Positions 8,992-18,206 are shown, counted from the first letter of the stretch. The stretch is 64,000 nucleotides of DNA from Bacillota bacterium (GCA_023415635.1 JAEZJV010000040.1:124001-188000); one strand, 5' to 3'. Notes: a model not told the origin generated them from the sequence alone. Numbers and translations are program-made.

Positions 8992-10530
8992 TCAGCACTC
9001 GCTTTCATAAACGATTTCACCGCCCACCATTGTAAAAAGCACCCTAGTATCGGCAATGCTCTCGATCGGTACGGAGAATATATCGGTGTCAAGTAAAACA
9101 AGATCAGCTAATAAACCAGTTTTTATTCTACCGAAACGGTTTTCATCAAAATTGGCATATGCCGTTCCTGCAGTATATGCATCCACCGCAGTATAAACAT
9201 CAACACATTCTTCAGGGAAATATCCATATCTTGTCACAGCAGCTGCAATATTCTCTATAGGATTCATTGATTCCACCGGACTGTCTGTACCGTATGCCGT
9301 TCTGATACCCAGTTGTTCCATCGTCCTCCATGCATAAGATGTAGATGCAAGTTCATGACCTACTCGACTCTCTATGATATGACGGTCACTATTTAGAAAT
9401 ATTGGTTGTATCAATGCCAAGATATTATTCGCAGCCATACGTGTGAGCAGCGGTATATCAGTTATCTGGCTATGTATCACGCCATGGCGTAACGGATTGC
9501 TTCTGGTAGTAGTGACAGCTTCATAGCTGGAAACCACATGATCGACCGCACCATCACCAATGGCATGTGTAGCAACCTGAATTCCGTTATCAGCAGCTTT
9601 TTTTACATACCTATTCAGAACTTCAGGAGAGAGTACCTGTATTCCTCTCGATTTCGGTTCATCTTGATAAGGTTTACGAAGTAATGCTGTTTTGGAACCA
9701 AGCGAACCATCTGCAAATAGTTTCAAAGGACCGAATTTAAGCAGCCCCGGAATTAGTTGACTACCAGTGCGATAACCCTTGTCTATGTATTCGTCTAAAT
9801 GCTTTTCTTGGTCTATCGCACACTGCTCCGTTATTCTGATGCTAAGCTTCTTATTCTGATATAATTCTGTAAAAATTCTTACAAACTTATCTACATCCCC
9901 GCCCCTTACATCATTGCTGGCAACCGCTGTGATGCCGCTTGCTAATGCATTTTGCACGGCATAGCGGATATGTTCAAGTGTCTCTGTTTCTGACTCTTGC
10001 GGAATTGCATTCCAAACAGGCTCGGCTTCTTTTTCGCGTAGTATCCCGCTGTGACCATGCGAATCTATACCAGCTCGCTCAAGTGCCAGTGAATTACAGC
10101 AGATAACATGTCCACATCGACGACTTAGGACCACCGCATATTCTGTTGAAATGCGATCCAGGTCTTTACGAGTGGGATAACGTCCCAGTTTATTATCATC
10201 CCAGCCCATTCCTGTAATAAATGCGTTTTGGGAAGGGTTTAACGCTGCTATGGTATCTTTGCCTTGTATGATTAACTCCTCAATTGATGATACATCTGCA
10301 TGAACTGTTTTAGCCTCTCTGCCCGTCATCGCCAAATGCTGGTGACAATCATGAAAACCCGGAAGAAGCAGCTTCCCCTGTGCGTCTATATGCTCGGTGC
10401 CGGCGGAAGCAGCAGCAAGCATTTCATCATTTGATCCAATAGCTGCAATATAACTACCCTTGATCAATACAGCCTCGGCAAATGTTTCACGCGCCAGATA
10501 AACTTTTGCATTATAAATTAGTTTTGCCAT
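8992..10530 (-). CDS. amidohydrolase, YtcJ-like (amidohydrolase 3 family)
   Basis: This 512-residue metal-dependent hydrolase has the HDCHQHLAMTG motif near residue 60 (the HxH metal pair). A conserved FADGSLGSKTALL lies in the middle, ATHAIGDGAVD follows, and there is an AYGTDSPVESMNP motif near residue 420 carrying the metal Asp. The family includes enzymes that hydrolyse N-acyl or N-formyl amino acids and other amides. The ATG at 10530 overlaps the stop of the preceding binding-protein gene (TGATG), which implies translational coupling. Its place between a peptide-binding protein and a serine dehydratase suggests that it cleaves the imported compound. The exact substrate is unknown. Confidence 0.87.
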   Translation of the reverse strand: MAKLIYNAKVYLARETFAEAVLIKGSYIAAIGSNDEMLAAASAGTEHIDAQGKLLLPGFHDCHQHLAMTGREAKTVHADVSSIEELIIQGKDTIAALNPSQNAFITGMGWDDNKLGRYPTRKDLDRISTEYAVVLSRRCGHVICCNSLALERAGIDSHGHSGILREKEAEPVWNAIPQESETETLEHIRYAVQNALASGITAVASNDVRGGDVDKFVRIFTELYQNKKLSIRITEQCAIDQEKHLDEYIDKGYRTGSQLIPGLLKFGPLKLFADGSLGSKTALLRKPYQDEPKSRGIQVLSPEVLNRYVKKAADNGIQVATHAIGDGAVDHVVSSYEAVTTTRSNPLRHGVIHSQITDIPLLTRMAANNILALIQPIFLNSDRHIIESRVGHELASTSYAWRTMEQLGIRTAYGTDSPVESMNPIENIAAAVTRYGYFPEECVDVYTAVDAYTAGTAYANFDENRFGRIKTGLLADLVLLDTDIFSVPIESIADTRVLFTMVGGEIVYESEC

Positions 10531-12125
10531 CAGTTTTTAAGAACATTCTTAAAATTAACATTACCTGCTGATATTGCCGTATCAAGCTTTAGGCCGGTAT
10601 ATTTATTATTAAGAACATTTTGTGAATTAGGATACTGCACAAAGATATATGGTACCTCATCTGATATAATATCAAGTGCTTGAAATAGCTTATTGTTTCG
10701 CTCATTCTCCTCTAGCAAAAGCTTTTCTTCATTAATCAGTGCCGTAACTTTATCATTTTTATAATCTGCAATATTGGTAGCTCCGGGCAGATAGATTGGT
10801 TCTATTACACCTCCGATATCCGAGAAGTCAGCCCACCAGCTACCTACTAAAATATCATAATCACGATGACCTTCTGCATCTAGAACTTCTCCAAAATAGT
10901 ACTTGTCATGCTCTTCATTTGATACCTTAACAATCTTAAGATCAATATTCAAAGGCTTTAATGCTTCCTGAACAAACAAGGCAATATCATTATATCGAGA
11001 AGATTCATTCACTACAATGCTAGCTGAAAAACCATTCGGATAGGCAGATTGTGCAATCAGCTCCTTCGCTTTATCAAGATCATATTTATATACGGGAGCA
11101 CTTGCCAAATAGTCCTTCCACTGATCCGGATGTGCTCCATAAAGCGCTTCACTCTGAGGCAGAACAGTTCCGGGCGTTCCTGAATTCCCAATCACATTCT
11201 CCTGTAATGAATTCAATTCCAAGGCATAATAGACTGCTTTACGTACCTTAACGTCGTTGAACGGTGCACGCTGATTATTAAGTGCCAGGAAAGTTACACC
11301 AAAGCCGGGGAAATTGTTAACGCTAAGATTTTTATCGTTTTGAAGCTCACTTAAAAGCTCAAGCGGCGGGCTTGAGGTATAGTCAATTTCCCCGTTCTTC
11401 AATGCAGTGACAAGCGTTGTATCATCAGAAATTATTTTATATTCAATCTCATCCGGAGCTTTGCTCAGGTCGCCATTCCAATAATTTTTATTCTTTTTAA
11501 GGATGATTTTCTGTCCGCTAGTCCAGCTATCATACACATAGGGGCCACTACCGAGAATACCGCCAGATTCCTTTCCGAAATCTTCCTTGTGCTTCTCATA
11601 ATAGGCTTTACTAATGACATAGCCTGCAGATGAAGCCAGAACGTACTGCCAGCTGTTTGAGGGCTCGCTCAATTTTATCGTCACCTGATTATCTCCCGTT
11701 TTTTCAATTGACTCAACGGAACTGTACATCCACTGCATGTACGCTCCTCCATTGGGGTCAGCAATACGCTTAAGAGAAAAGACCACATCATCCACGGTTA
11801 GCGGTGTACCATCAGAAAATTTAACATCGTCACGAATTGTGTAGACAAATGTTTTATTATCGGTGCTTTCCCATTGGGATGCGATGTTCGGTATCAGATT
11901 ATCCTTATCATCATAAGTAAGCAACGGTTCTGCGATCTGCGAAACTACAATACTTGTGTTTGGATCATAGCTTACCGCCGGATCAAGTCCTGCGATATCT
12001 CCGGTAATCCCAACAGTAAAATTATATTTGCCCGATGAGGATGTGGATTCTGTACCTCCTGAGCAGCCTAAAAGAGTTGTGATGGTAAGTACCATAGTTA
12101 CAATGAATACAATAATTTTTTTCAT
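10530..12125 (-). CDS. peptide/nickel-type ABC transporter substrate-binding lipoprotein
   Basis: This 531-residue family 5 solute-binding protein begins with a signal peptide ending in a lipobox (LLGCSG). Hallmarks of the DppA/OppA family follow: LDPAVSYDPNTSIVV, FVYTIRDDVKFSDGTPLT, and GSGPYVYDSWTSGQKI. It captures short peptides or peptide-like compounds outside the membrane for the DppBCDF complex encoded just upstream. The ATG at 12125 has an AAAGGA ribosome site. The gene is separated from dppF by a GC-rich hairpin and is coupled to the amidohydrolase by a 1-nt overlap. Confidence 0.92.
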   Translation of the reverse strand: MKKIIVFIVTMVLTITTLLGCSGGTESTSSSGKYNFTVGITGDIAGLDPAVSYDPNTSIVVSQIAEPLLTYDDKDNLIPNIASQWESTDNKTFVYTIRDDVKFSDGTPLTVDDVVFSLKRIADPNGGAYMQWMYSSVESIEKTGDNQVTIKLSEPSNSWQYVLASSAGYVISKAYYEKHKEDFGKESGGILGSGPYVYDSWTSGQKIILKKNKNYWNGDLSKAPDEIEYKIISDDTTLVTALKNGEIDYTSSPPLELLSELQNDKNLSVNNFPGFGVTFLALNNQRAPFNDVKVRKAVYYALELNSLQENVIGNSGTPGTVLPQSEALYGAHPDQWKDYLASAPVYKYDLDKAKELIAQSAYPNGFSASIVVNESSRYNDIALFVQEALKPLNIDLKIVKVSNEEHDKYYFGEVLDAEGHRDYDILVGSWWADFSDIGGVIEPIYLPGATNIADYKNDKVTALINEEKLLLEENERNNKLFQALDIISDEVPYIFVQYPNSQNVLNNKYTGLKLDTAISAGNVNFKNVLKN

Positions 12126-12154
12126 AATAAATTCCTTTCTTTATTATATATTTT

Positions 12155-12174
12155 CCGGCGTCTGAAAACGCCGC
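12155..12174 (-). promoter_or_regulatory. intercistronic GC-rich hairpin before the binding-protein gene
   Basis: CGGCGT (12156-12161) pairs with ACGCCG (12168-12173) around a 6-nt loop, in the 74-bp gap between dppF and the binding-protein gene. There is no U-run. It probably acts as a processing or stability element that sets transporter stoichiometry. Confidence 0.55.
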
Positions 12175-12199
12175 ACCCCGGCATAAATTAGGATAATTC

Positions 12200-13156
12200 T
12201 TATATTTTAAAGCTAGTTGCTGCCTTACATAGATGGCAGGCAACATAATGGCCATCAGCAACCTGAGTAAGAGTCGGACTTTCAATTGCACAAATATCAA
12301 TTGAACTTTGACACCTAGTGCGGAATCGGCATCCGGTAAGTGTTTCGTCTGAGTTTGTCAAATCTCCCTTCAAAGCTATTGTCTGCCGAGTAGTAAGTGA
12401 AGGCACTGATGCAATGAGTGCTATTGTGTATGGATGAAGTGCCTCAGTGAACAGATTATCAGTTTGGGCAATCTCAACTATATTTCCCAGATACATCACG
12501 CCTACCCGGTCACATAAGTATTCTATCACTGTAATATCATGCGATATAAAAAGCATGGTCATGGAAATACGCTCACGAAGGTCACTTAAAAGATTTAATA
12601 ATTGTGCCTGTACCGAGACGTCGAGTGCGGAAACAGGCTCATCAGCCACAATAAATGTGGGATTTGTCATAAGAGCACGAGCGATGGCAAGCCGCTGCAA
12701 TTGTCCTCCGGAAAGCTCTCGTGGCCCCCTAGACAATACATCCTCCGACAAATTGATGTAGGATAACAGTTCCTTGATACGCACCGATGTTTGATCTCTA
12801 TTCATACCATAATATCTTCCCACTTCTGTAAGGGCTTGTCCTAGTCGCTTTTTCGGGTTAAATGATGCATAGGGATTCTGAAAAACCATTTGCATCAATT
12901 TTCGCAAATGTAAGAATTCTCGGTTTTTCATGGCGGTTATGTCTTGTCCCTCAAAAATAATCTGCCCTTTTGTTGGTGTAATCAGGCGCATAATCAGACG
13001 CCCTAAGGTAGATTTTCCGCACCCACTTTCACCAACCAAACCGAATATTTCTCCACGGTTAATGGATAAAGAAATGTCGTCCACAGCCTTCAATGTATGC
13101 TTATGGTCTATTGAATAGTGCTTACTTAATGCTTGAATTTCAATCACTGTGTCCAA
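12200..13156 (-). CDS. dppF: peptide ABC transporter ATP-binding protein (DppF/OppF-like)
   Basis: This 318-residue ATPase has the Walker A motif GESGCGKST near residue 42, the signature LSGGQLQRLAIARAL near 150, and Walker B TFIVADEPVSALDVS. At the C-terminus is the oligopeptide-transporter extension with spaced cysteines (CRFRTRC ... CAIES ... CHLC), a type of tail that can carry an iron-sulfur cluster in Dpp ATPases. It pairs with the DppD-like subunit encoded 1 nt upstream to drive peptide import at the inner membrane face. Confidence 0.92.
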   Translation of the reverse strand: MDTVIEIQALSKHYSIDHKHTLKAVDDISLSINRGEIFGLVGESGCGKSTLGRLIMRLITPTKGQIIFEGQDITAMKNREFLHLRKLMQMVFQNPYASFNPKKRLGQALTEVGRYYGMNRDQTSVRIKELLSYINLSEDVLSRGPRELSGGQLQRLAIARALMTNPTFIVADEPVSALDVSVQAQLLNLLSDLRERISMTMLFISHDITVIEYLCDRVGVMYLGNIVEIAQTDNLFTEALHPYTIALIASVPSLTTRQTIALKGDLTNSDETLTGCRFRTRCQSSIDICAIESPTLTQVADGHYVACHLCKAATSFKI

Positions 13157-13157
13157 G

Positions 13158-14141
13158 CTATATCCCTCCCCTCATGTCAGCAGCGCTGAAAGCATGATGA
13201 CATTGCACTACGTGATCTCCGAAAGATTGTAAGGAGGGAGCCTTCTCACAGAGTACGTCTGCAAATTTACATCGTGGTAAAAACGGACAGCATTTCGCTT
13301 TTTCATAAAGTTGAGGTGGACTTCCAGAAAGAGCATTCAATCGCTTTTCCAGCGCTTTTCCTCGCGGAATACAATCGATCAATGCTTTTGTATAGGGATG
13401 CATTGGGGATGTCAGTAACTCCTTGGTATTGGCTGTTTCGATAATTCTTCCGGCATACATTACCGATACGCGGTCGCAAATTTGTGAGACCACACCAAAA
13501 TTGTGCGTTACCAGTAATACTGACATTGCATATTCTTGCTGCAAATCCTTTATCAGTGATAATATCTGGGCTTGAATCGTAACATCCAGTGCAGTGGTAG
13601 GTTCGTCTGCGATTACCAGCTTAGGTCTGCAGGCAATTGCCTGTGCAATCATTACTCGTTGCTGCATACCACCGGATAACTCAAACGGATATTGTTTCGC
13701 TCGCTTTTCCGCGGGCAGCAGACCCACGTGTTCGAGTAATGATAACACCTGTTTTTGAAGTTCATCTTTTGGTATATTATTATGATTACTAATTGCGCCC
13801 CCTAATTGTGCACCTATCGTTTTAAGCGGTGATAACGAAGTCATAGGCTCCTGAAAAATCATAGAGATTTCTTTCCCGCGTAGCTGTCGCATATCTCTTT
13901 CTGAATGTTGTGATATATCCGTGCCGTTATAACATATACTACCACCGACCCGAGACCGTTTTTTGTCCAGCAAGTGCATTATGCTCTTTGCTGTTATACT
14001 CTTGCCACATCCACTCTCACCAACAATTCCGTGAATTTCACCCCGACCTACTTCAAGGTCAACACCATCCAGTACATAAACGATTCCACGCGCAGTCATA
14101 AGGTCAACCGAAAGATTTTTAATTTGTAATAAATTATCCAA
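13158..14141 (-). CDS. dppD: peptide ABC transporter ATP-binding protein (DppD/OppD-like)
   Basis: This 327-residue ATPase has Walker A GESGCGKS near residue 40, the DppD-type IFQEPMTSLSPL Q-loop region, signature LSGGMQQRVMIAQA, and Walker B LVIADEPTTALDVT. The C-terminal extension is cysteine-rich (CCPFLPRCKFADVLC ... QCHH), as in oligopeptide ATPases. It lies 1 nt from both dppF and dppC, so the four transporter genes are tightly packed in one operon. Confidence 0.92.
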   Translation of the reverse strand: MDNLLQIKNLSVDLMTARGIVYVLDGVDLEVGRGEIHGIVGESGCGKSITAKSIMHLLDKKRSRVGGSICYNGTDISQHSERDMRQLRGKEISMIFQEPMTSLSPLKTIGAQLGGAISNHNNIPKDELQKQVLSLLEHVGLLPAEKRAKQYPFELSGGMQQRVMIAQAIACRPKLVIADEPTTALDVTIQAQILSLIKDLQQEYAMSVLLVTHNFGVVSQICDRVSVMYAGRIIETANTKELLTSPMHPYTKALIDCIPRGKALEKRLNALSGSPPQLYEKAKCCPFLPRCKFADVLCEKAPSLQSFGDHVVQCHHAFSAADMRGGI

Positions 14142-14142
14142 G

Positions 14143-15003
14143 CTATTTCACCCCTTTCAAGCGTTTGAATGAGGGTAACGCTTGTTCTGCAGGATCTAAA
14201 TATTGTTGTACTCCATCACAGAAGATATTAATTGTCAGCACAACTATAATAATAACAACGCCTGGTGCTAGTGCCAGTCTTGGTGCTTTTAATAGAAAGC
14301 TACGACCTTCATCTAACATAGCACCCCAGTCAGCTGTCGGAGGCTGAACGCCAAGTCCAAGAAAACTAAGTCCTGCAAGACTTAGGATAGCGTATCCAAT
14401 ATCCAATGCAAATTGAACTAAAATAGTTGGTATACAATTGGGTAATATATGGCGAAATATTATGTATGGGGATGAAAATCCAATGGACCTTGCCGCCTCC
14501 ACATATGTCTTGTTTATTTCTACAAGTGTAAGTGAACGCACAAGTCGTACCAGCATCGGTACAAACGCAACACCAAGTGCAATAATTGCACTGCTTAACC
14601 CGCGTCCAAGTGCCGCCACAAATACAAGTGCCAGCAGTAGGGATGGAAAAGCAAGAAGAACATCACAGGCACGCCCGATAATCGTATCCATCCATCCTCG
14701 ATAATATCCGGATAGCAGACCTAACGGAATACCAAACAATGCAGAAATCCCCACAACACCAAGAGCGCTGACGAGTGTTACTCGACCCCCGTACAAAAGA
14801 CGTGTAAGCAAGTCTCGCCCCATCTTATCCGTTCCGAGTAAATGTGCTTTTGATGGTCCCGACAATGCCTCAGACAGATTTTGTCCACTCATATTATAAG
14901 GAGAAATTACGGGAGCGAGCAGACATGAAATAATAATAGCTGCCAGTATTATTCCGCCAATCTTCACAGATAACTGTATCTTTACACTCGTTTTAGTTTT
15001 CAC
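14143..15003 (-). CDS. dppC: peptide ABC transporter permease (DppC-like)
   Basis: This 286-residue permease has an N-terminal anchor helix followed by LLGTDKMGRDLLTRLLYGGR, the hallmark of DppC/OppC subunits. Five further membrane segments follow, with the EAA loop EAARSIGFSSPYIIFRHILP near residue 180. It pairs with DppB. Its start overlaps the dppB stop by 1 nt, indicating coupled translation. Confidence 0.93.
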   Translation of the reverse strand: MKTKTSVKIQLSVKIGGIILAAIIISCLLAPVISPYNMSGQNLSEALSGPSKAHLLGTDKMGRDLLTRLLYGGRVTLVSALGVVGISALFGIPLGLLSGYYRGWMDTIIGRACDVLLAFPSLLLALVFVAALGRGLSSAIIALGVAFVPMLVRLVRSLTLVEINKTYVEAARSIGFSSPYIIFRHILPNCIPTILVQFALDIGYAILSLAGLSFLGLGVQPPTADWGAMLDEGRSFLLKAPRLALAPGVVIIIVVLTINIFCDGVQQYLDPAEQALPSFKRLKGVK

Positions 15004-15953
15004 TATGTTCCACTCCTTTCCACCTTTATTCGTGGGTCAAGCAACGTGTATAGAATATCAACAATTAAATTAATCAGTAAAAACAAGGTGATAAGTAATA
15101 TAACGATGCACTGAACCATCGGATAATCAGACGTCTTGATTCCCTCCACCAACAAATCACCTACACCACCTAATGCAAATACGTTCTCTACCATTACAGC
15201 ACCCACAATCATACCGCCCAACTCCATACCTCCAATCGTAATAATTGGTATCAATGCGCTTTTTAAGCAATGATGAATCACGATGCGCCAATAAGGAGTT
15301 CCCTTTGCAACCTCTGTCCGTGCGTAATCTGCCTGAAGCTCACCTATCATGTGGCTACGCGTGATACGCCCCATTAAGGAGAGCATTCCTGTGCCAAGTG
15401 CAATAGACGGCATCGCAAGATAATGCAGATTATCTACAAAGTTTTCTCCCACACCAAATGAAGGAAACCATTTCAATGTCAGCGAGAATACCAGAATCAG
15501 CATAATAGCCAGCAGGAATGATGGAGTAGATGCACAAAGCACAAGAAATGCCGATAGAGCACGATCTATCATCGAATGCTTTTTAACAGCGCATAATATC
15601 CCTATACCTATAGAAAACAGGAAAGCATACAGAAAACTCATGGCCACAAGCTGTAGCGTCGTAGGTAGGCGCTTTGCTAATAAATCGCTGATCGGTTGCT
15701 GGTACTTAAAACTGTCAGGAAACTTTCCCCTGAGCATGCCACCAATCCAAATGAAATACTGTTCGCGAAGGGGCTTGTCCAGATGGAACTCACTGATTAA
15801 CGCCTGTCGGCTTTCGATACTTATTTTTCGTGTTCCGATAAGGGATGTGATGGGGTCAGCAGCGGTTGTCCGCACCAATAAAAAAATAAGTATTGAGGCA
15901 ACGAACAATATTGGAATTATTGCAAGTATGCGCTTAACAATAAAACGAGTCAA
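15003..15953 (-). CDS. dppB: peptide ABC transporter permease (DppB-like)
   Basis: This 316-residue permease has the N-terminal RFIVKRILAIIPILFVASIL helix and the LDKPLREQYFIWIGGMLRGK periplasmic region typical of DppB/OppB. Six membrane segments are expected. It is the first gene of the operon dppB-dppC-dppD-dppF-binding protein-amidohydrolase-serine dehydratase. A good promoter lies about 140 bp upstream. Confidence 0.93.
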   Translation of the reverse strand: MTRFIVKRILAIIPILFVASILIFLLVRTTAADPITSLIGTRKISIESRQALISEFHLDKPLREQYFIWIGGMLRGKFPDSFKYQQPISDLLAKRLPTTLQLVAMSFLYAFLFSIGIGILCAVKKHSMIDRALSAFLVLCASTPSFLLAIMLILVFSLTLKWFPSFGVGENFVDNLHYLAMPSIALGTGMLSLMGRITRSHMIGELQADYARTEVAKGTPYWRIVIHHCLKSALIPIITIGGMELGGMIVGAVMVENVFALGGVGDLLVEGIKTSDYPMVQCIVILLITLFLLINLIVDILYTLLDPRIKVERSGT

Positions 15954-16094
15954 TTAATCACCTTCTTTACCATACTTTTACTTTTGTATTTCTTAACAAT
16001 CGTCCTTTAATCATATGAGTTCTTACAAAGTTTAGGATTTCATGATAATCGAGATATTATTTCATTGTATTCATATCTGTTTAATATGTTTTAC

Positions 16095-16123
16095 AGTCTA
16101 GCATATTATTAGCGTAAAATCAA
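16095..16123 (-). promoter_or_regulatory. promoter of the dpp operon
   Basis: On the minus strand a TTGATT -35 element (16123-16118) and a TAGACT -10 element (16100-16095) are separated by 17 bp. The predicted leader to dppB is about 130 nt with no recognisable riboswitch. The rest of 15954-16260 is AT-rich and shows nothing else clear. Confidence 0.6.
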
Positions 16124-16253
16124 GTAATATTTTCCATAATAAATTTGTGCTGAGTATTATAATTAACTTGCTCCCTGAAAATGTAGTTCAATCTTAATGA
16201 TAAAAATATCATGTTATACCCCAGAAAGCACAGCTAACTGACATTCTTCCTGA

Positions 16254-16520
16254 AGCCGATATTCAACCTACTTTATATCCTTCCAGTCCTTAATGACCCA
16301 GCTAAAGAAGGCTCTAAACAAGAACCGGCTGGAATACAGGATGAAGTTCTTCTCCCGAAAAAAGATGCTGATTATTGATGAGATCGGATATCTTCCGATC
16401 GATCCGGATGCTGCCAACTTGTTTTTCCAGATAATAGCAAGGCTTATGATAAGCATTGTACTATCATAACTACAAACTCGCCCTTTTCAAAATGGGGAGA
16501 GATCTTCTTATTTTCTTAGA
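16254..16520 (+). pseudogene. istB: IS21-family istB transposition ATPase remnant
   Basis: The plus-strand translation gives the middle of an IstB protein: YFISFQSLMTQLKKALNKNR, then MLIIDEIGYLPIDPDAANLF, the Walker B region of the family. Near 16450 the frame shifts by one base and continues as CTIITTNSPFSKWGEIF, the downstream family motif, before a stop. The N-terminal Walker A part, the C-terminus and istA are all missing. This is a degraded insertion-sequence fragment in the accessory region and is not functional. Confidence 0.85.
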
Positions 16521-16540
16521 CTTCCTGCCACTTTCACCAC

Positions 16541-16576
16541 AAAAAAACTCCCCAGAACCGTTACAGTTTTGGGGAG
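16541..16576 (-). terminator. rho-independent terminator
   Basis: CTCCCCAGAAC (16548-16558) pairs with GTTTTGGGGAG (16566-16576), an 11-bp stem with one G-T pair. A run of seven T follows on the minus strand. It lies directly beyond ppdK-tail copy B and would end transcription from the NTF2-like gene. Confidence 0.85.
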
Positions 16577-16624
16577 CATTCTATGCTATTTGTAGTTTTC
16601 TTAACTGTTAGTAAAGCGATAGCT

Positions 16625-16654
16625 CTACTTGTTATTCAACACGGCCTGTGCTGC
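16625..16654 (-). repeat. ppdK-3'-end repeat, copy B (tail only)
   Basis: Ten codons read AAQAVLNNK-stop on the minus strand. This equals the last nine residues and stop of ppdK, but uses different synonymous codons in seven places including the stop. It is not part of any longer frame and is followed by the terminator at 16541-16576. The conserved block with the CACCCTA hairpin found in copies A, C and D is absent. Confidence 0.7.
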
Positions 16655-16700
16655 CCTGAATTAAAACATAGTGATGAATTTTTAACCATCATAGATTTTC

Positions 16701-17086
16701 TCATTTATTGTCAGTAATAATTCTTGAATCTATATTGTAATAAAGTTTCCATAGATTATTCTGCATTTTCCAAAGCGATATGACATGAAAAACTCCACCT
16801 AAATCAGATGTTTCTGATAATTCAGTTTTTACATCAATAACATAATGTATCTGAACAGCCTCTTTACTTGAAAAAATAACTTCTTCATTTTTTTTACATA
16901 TCCATTAATATAAAAATCCTTAATATATTCTGCATATTCGGCTCCAAGACATCTATATCCACCGCATATCATAATAGCATCATCAGCAACCAGCTCTTTA
17001 TATGCTGCAACATCTCTATTACTTGCTGCTTTCCACAAATCTTGTTCTTTTTCAAATATAAGTTCTTCACTGTTCTTATAAATCAT
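16701..17086 (-). pseudogene. NTF2-like/SnoaL-fold (DUF4440-type) protein, frameshifted
   Basis: The start is the ATG at 17086, behind GGGAGG. The first part (SEELIFEKEQDLWKAASNRD..., DDAIMICGG) is typical of small NTF2-like proteins. A run of eight A (minus strand, about 16887-16894) puts the frame out by one and would end the product at 90 residues. In the next frame the expected second half continues (KEAVQIHYVIDVKTELSE..., VFHVISLWKMQNNLWKLYY) to a stop at 16701. One extra A restores a protein of about 128 residues. This is a true pseudogene, a homopolymer sequencing error, or a phase-variable gene. Confidence 0.75.
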
Positions 17087-17129
17087 CTTTATTCCTCCCA
17101 ATTGTTTATATGCTCCATTCTAATTTCTA

Positions 17130-17986
17130 TCAGTTATTTATAATCGGAATCCATATTTCAAATCTGAAACCTTCATCCCTTTTATTATCTCCATATTTAA
17201 AGCACTCAATTTCCATTGTCCCTCCATGAGTATATTTTATCGAAGGCAACCATTCACTGTATATTTTCCTCCATACTTCTCCTATCGCTATTCCTACAGG
17301 ACCCTTCCACTCAAATATTGCCCACTTTGATTTAGGAACTGTATATACTTCCATGCCATCTGGAACTTCTTGCTCCGAAAAAGCTGCTATTGCATAATCA
17401 ACTGTTTCATTATCATTTACATGTAGAAACCCCTGTACTCCGCTTATATCTCCATCAGCAAGCTCTGCTATTCTATTATGCCTACCATCCGAATAAAGCT
17501 GATTCCAAAATGTATTAACATCTAGTTCATTGTTTTCAGGTGCTCTAAAATGACTAACAAGACCAATAATGCGCATTTCATCATGAGATTCAATTCTATA
17601 TGTAATCTCTTTTTCACCTGATACTGAAATTTTAAATGACATCGGCTGATACGTCTTTAAGGCTCCTTTTTCTTTTCTGGCTTCCGATGGACTTACTCCG
17701 TGCACATTCCGGAAAGCTCGTGAAAAAGAATCTGCGGATTCATAACCATATTTACTGCCATATCCAATATCCCTTTACCACTATCCACTAATTCTGAGGC
17801 AGCTAAAGTCATTCTTCGCCTTCTTACATATTCAGATAGTGTTACACCTGCTATACCAGAAAATATCCTTTGAATATAAAACCATGAATAACCTGATATT
17901 TTAGTAATTTCATAATAATCAATTTTACTCTCCAAGTGGTCTTCTATATACTCAATAACTTCATTCATCTTCATCAAATCATTCAT
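17130..17986 (-). pseudogene. AraC-family regulator with GyrI-like domain, frameshifted
   Basis: The N-terminal helix-turn-helix part (17986-17693; MNEVIEYIEDHLESKIDYYE..., SGYSWFYIQRIFSGIAGVTL) and the effector domain (17705-17130; GLVSHFRAPENNELDVNTFW..., WAIFEWKGPVGIAIGEVWRK) lie in different frames. They join cleanly if one A is added in the short A-run near 17755, giving YGYESADSFSRAFRNVHG at the junction. The restored protein would have about 285 residues and the same architecture as the regulator at 5937-6839. It lies 44 bp upstream of the NTF2-like gene, which is also broken. Decay or sequencing error are both possible. Confidence 0.82.
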
Positions 17987-18206
17987 TATGAACCCCTCTC
18001 TATATTAATACAATTCTTATTTTTTAGTCCTACTTTTTATGCACTCTTTAGTCGTAGTGAATCACTCTGCCAAAACTAAATATCCGCTCACGTTTGACTT
18101 TAACTTCCTTCATTGCTTTTACTGAAAATCAATATACAATAAAACTAAATATATTAAGATAATTATCCAATATATAATTATTTTTGTCTATTTCGAATAC
18201 AAAAAA

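Noticed and set aside
16268..16456. 62-residue minus-strand open frame
   Set aside because: It is the antisense of the istB remnant; the plus-strand frame carries the recognisable motifs.
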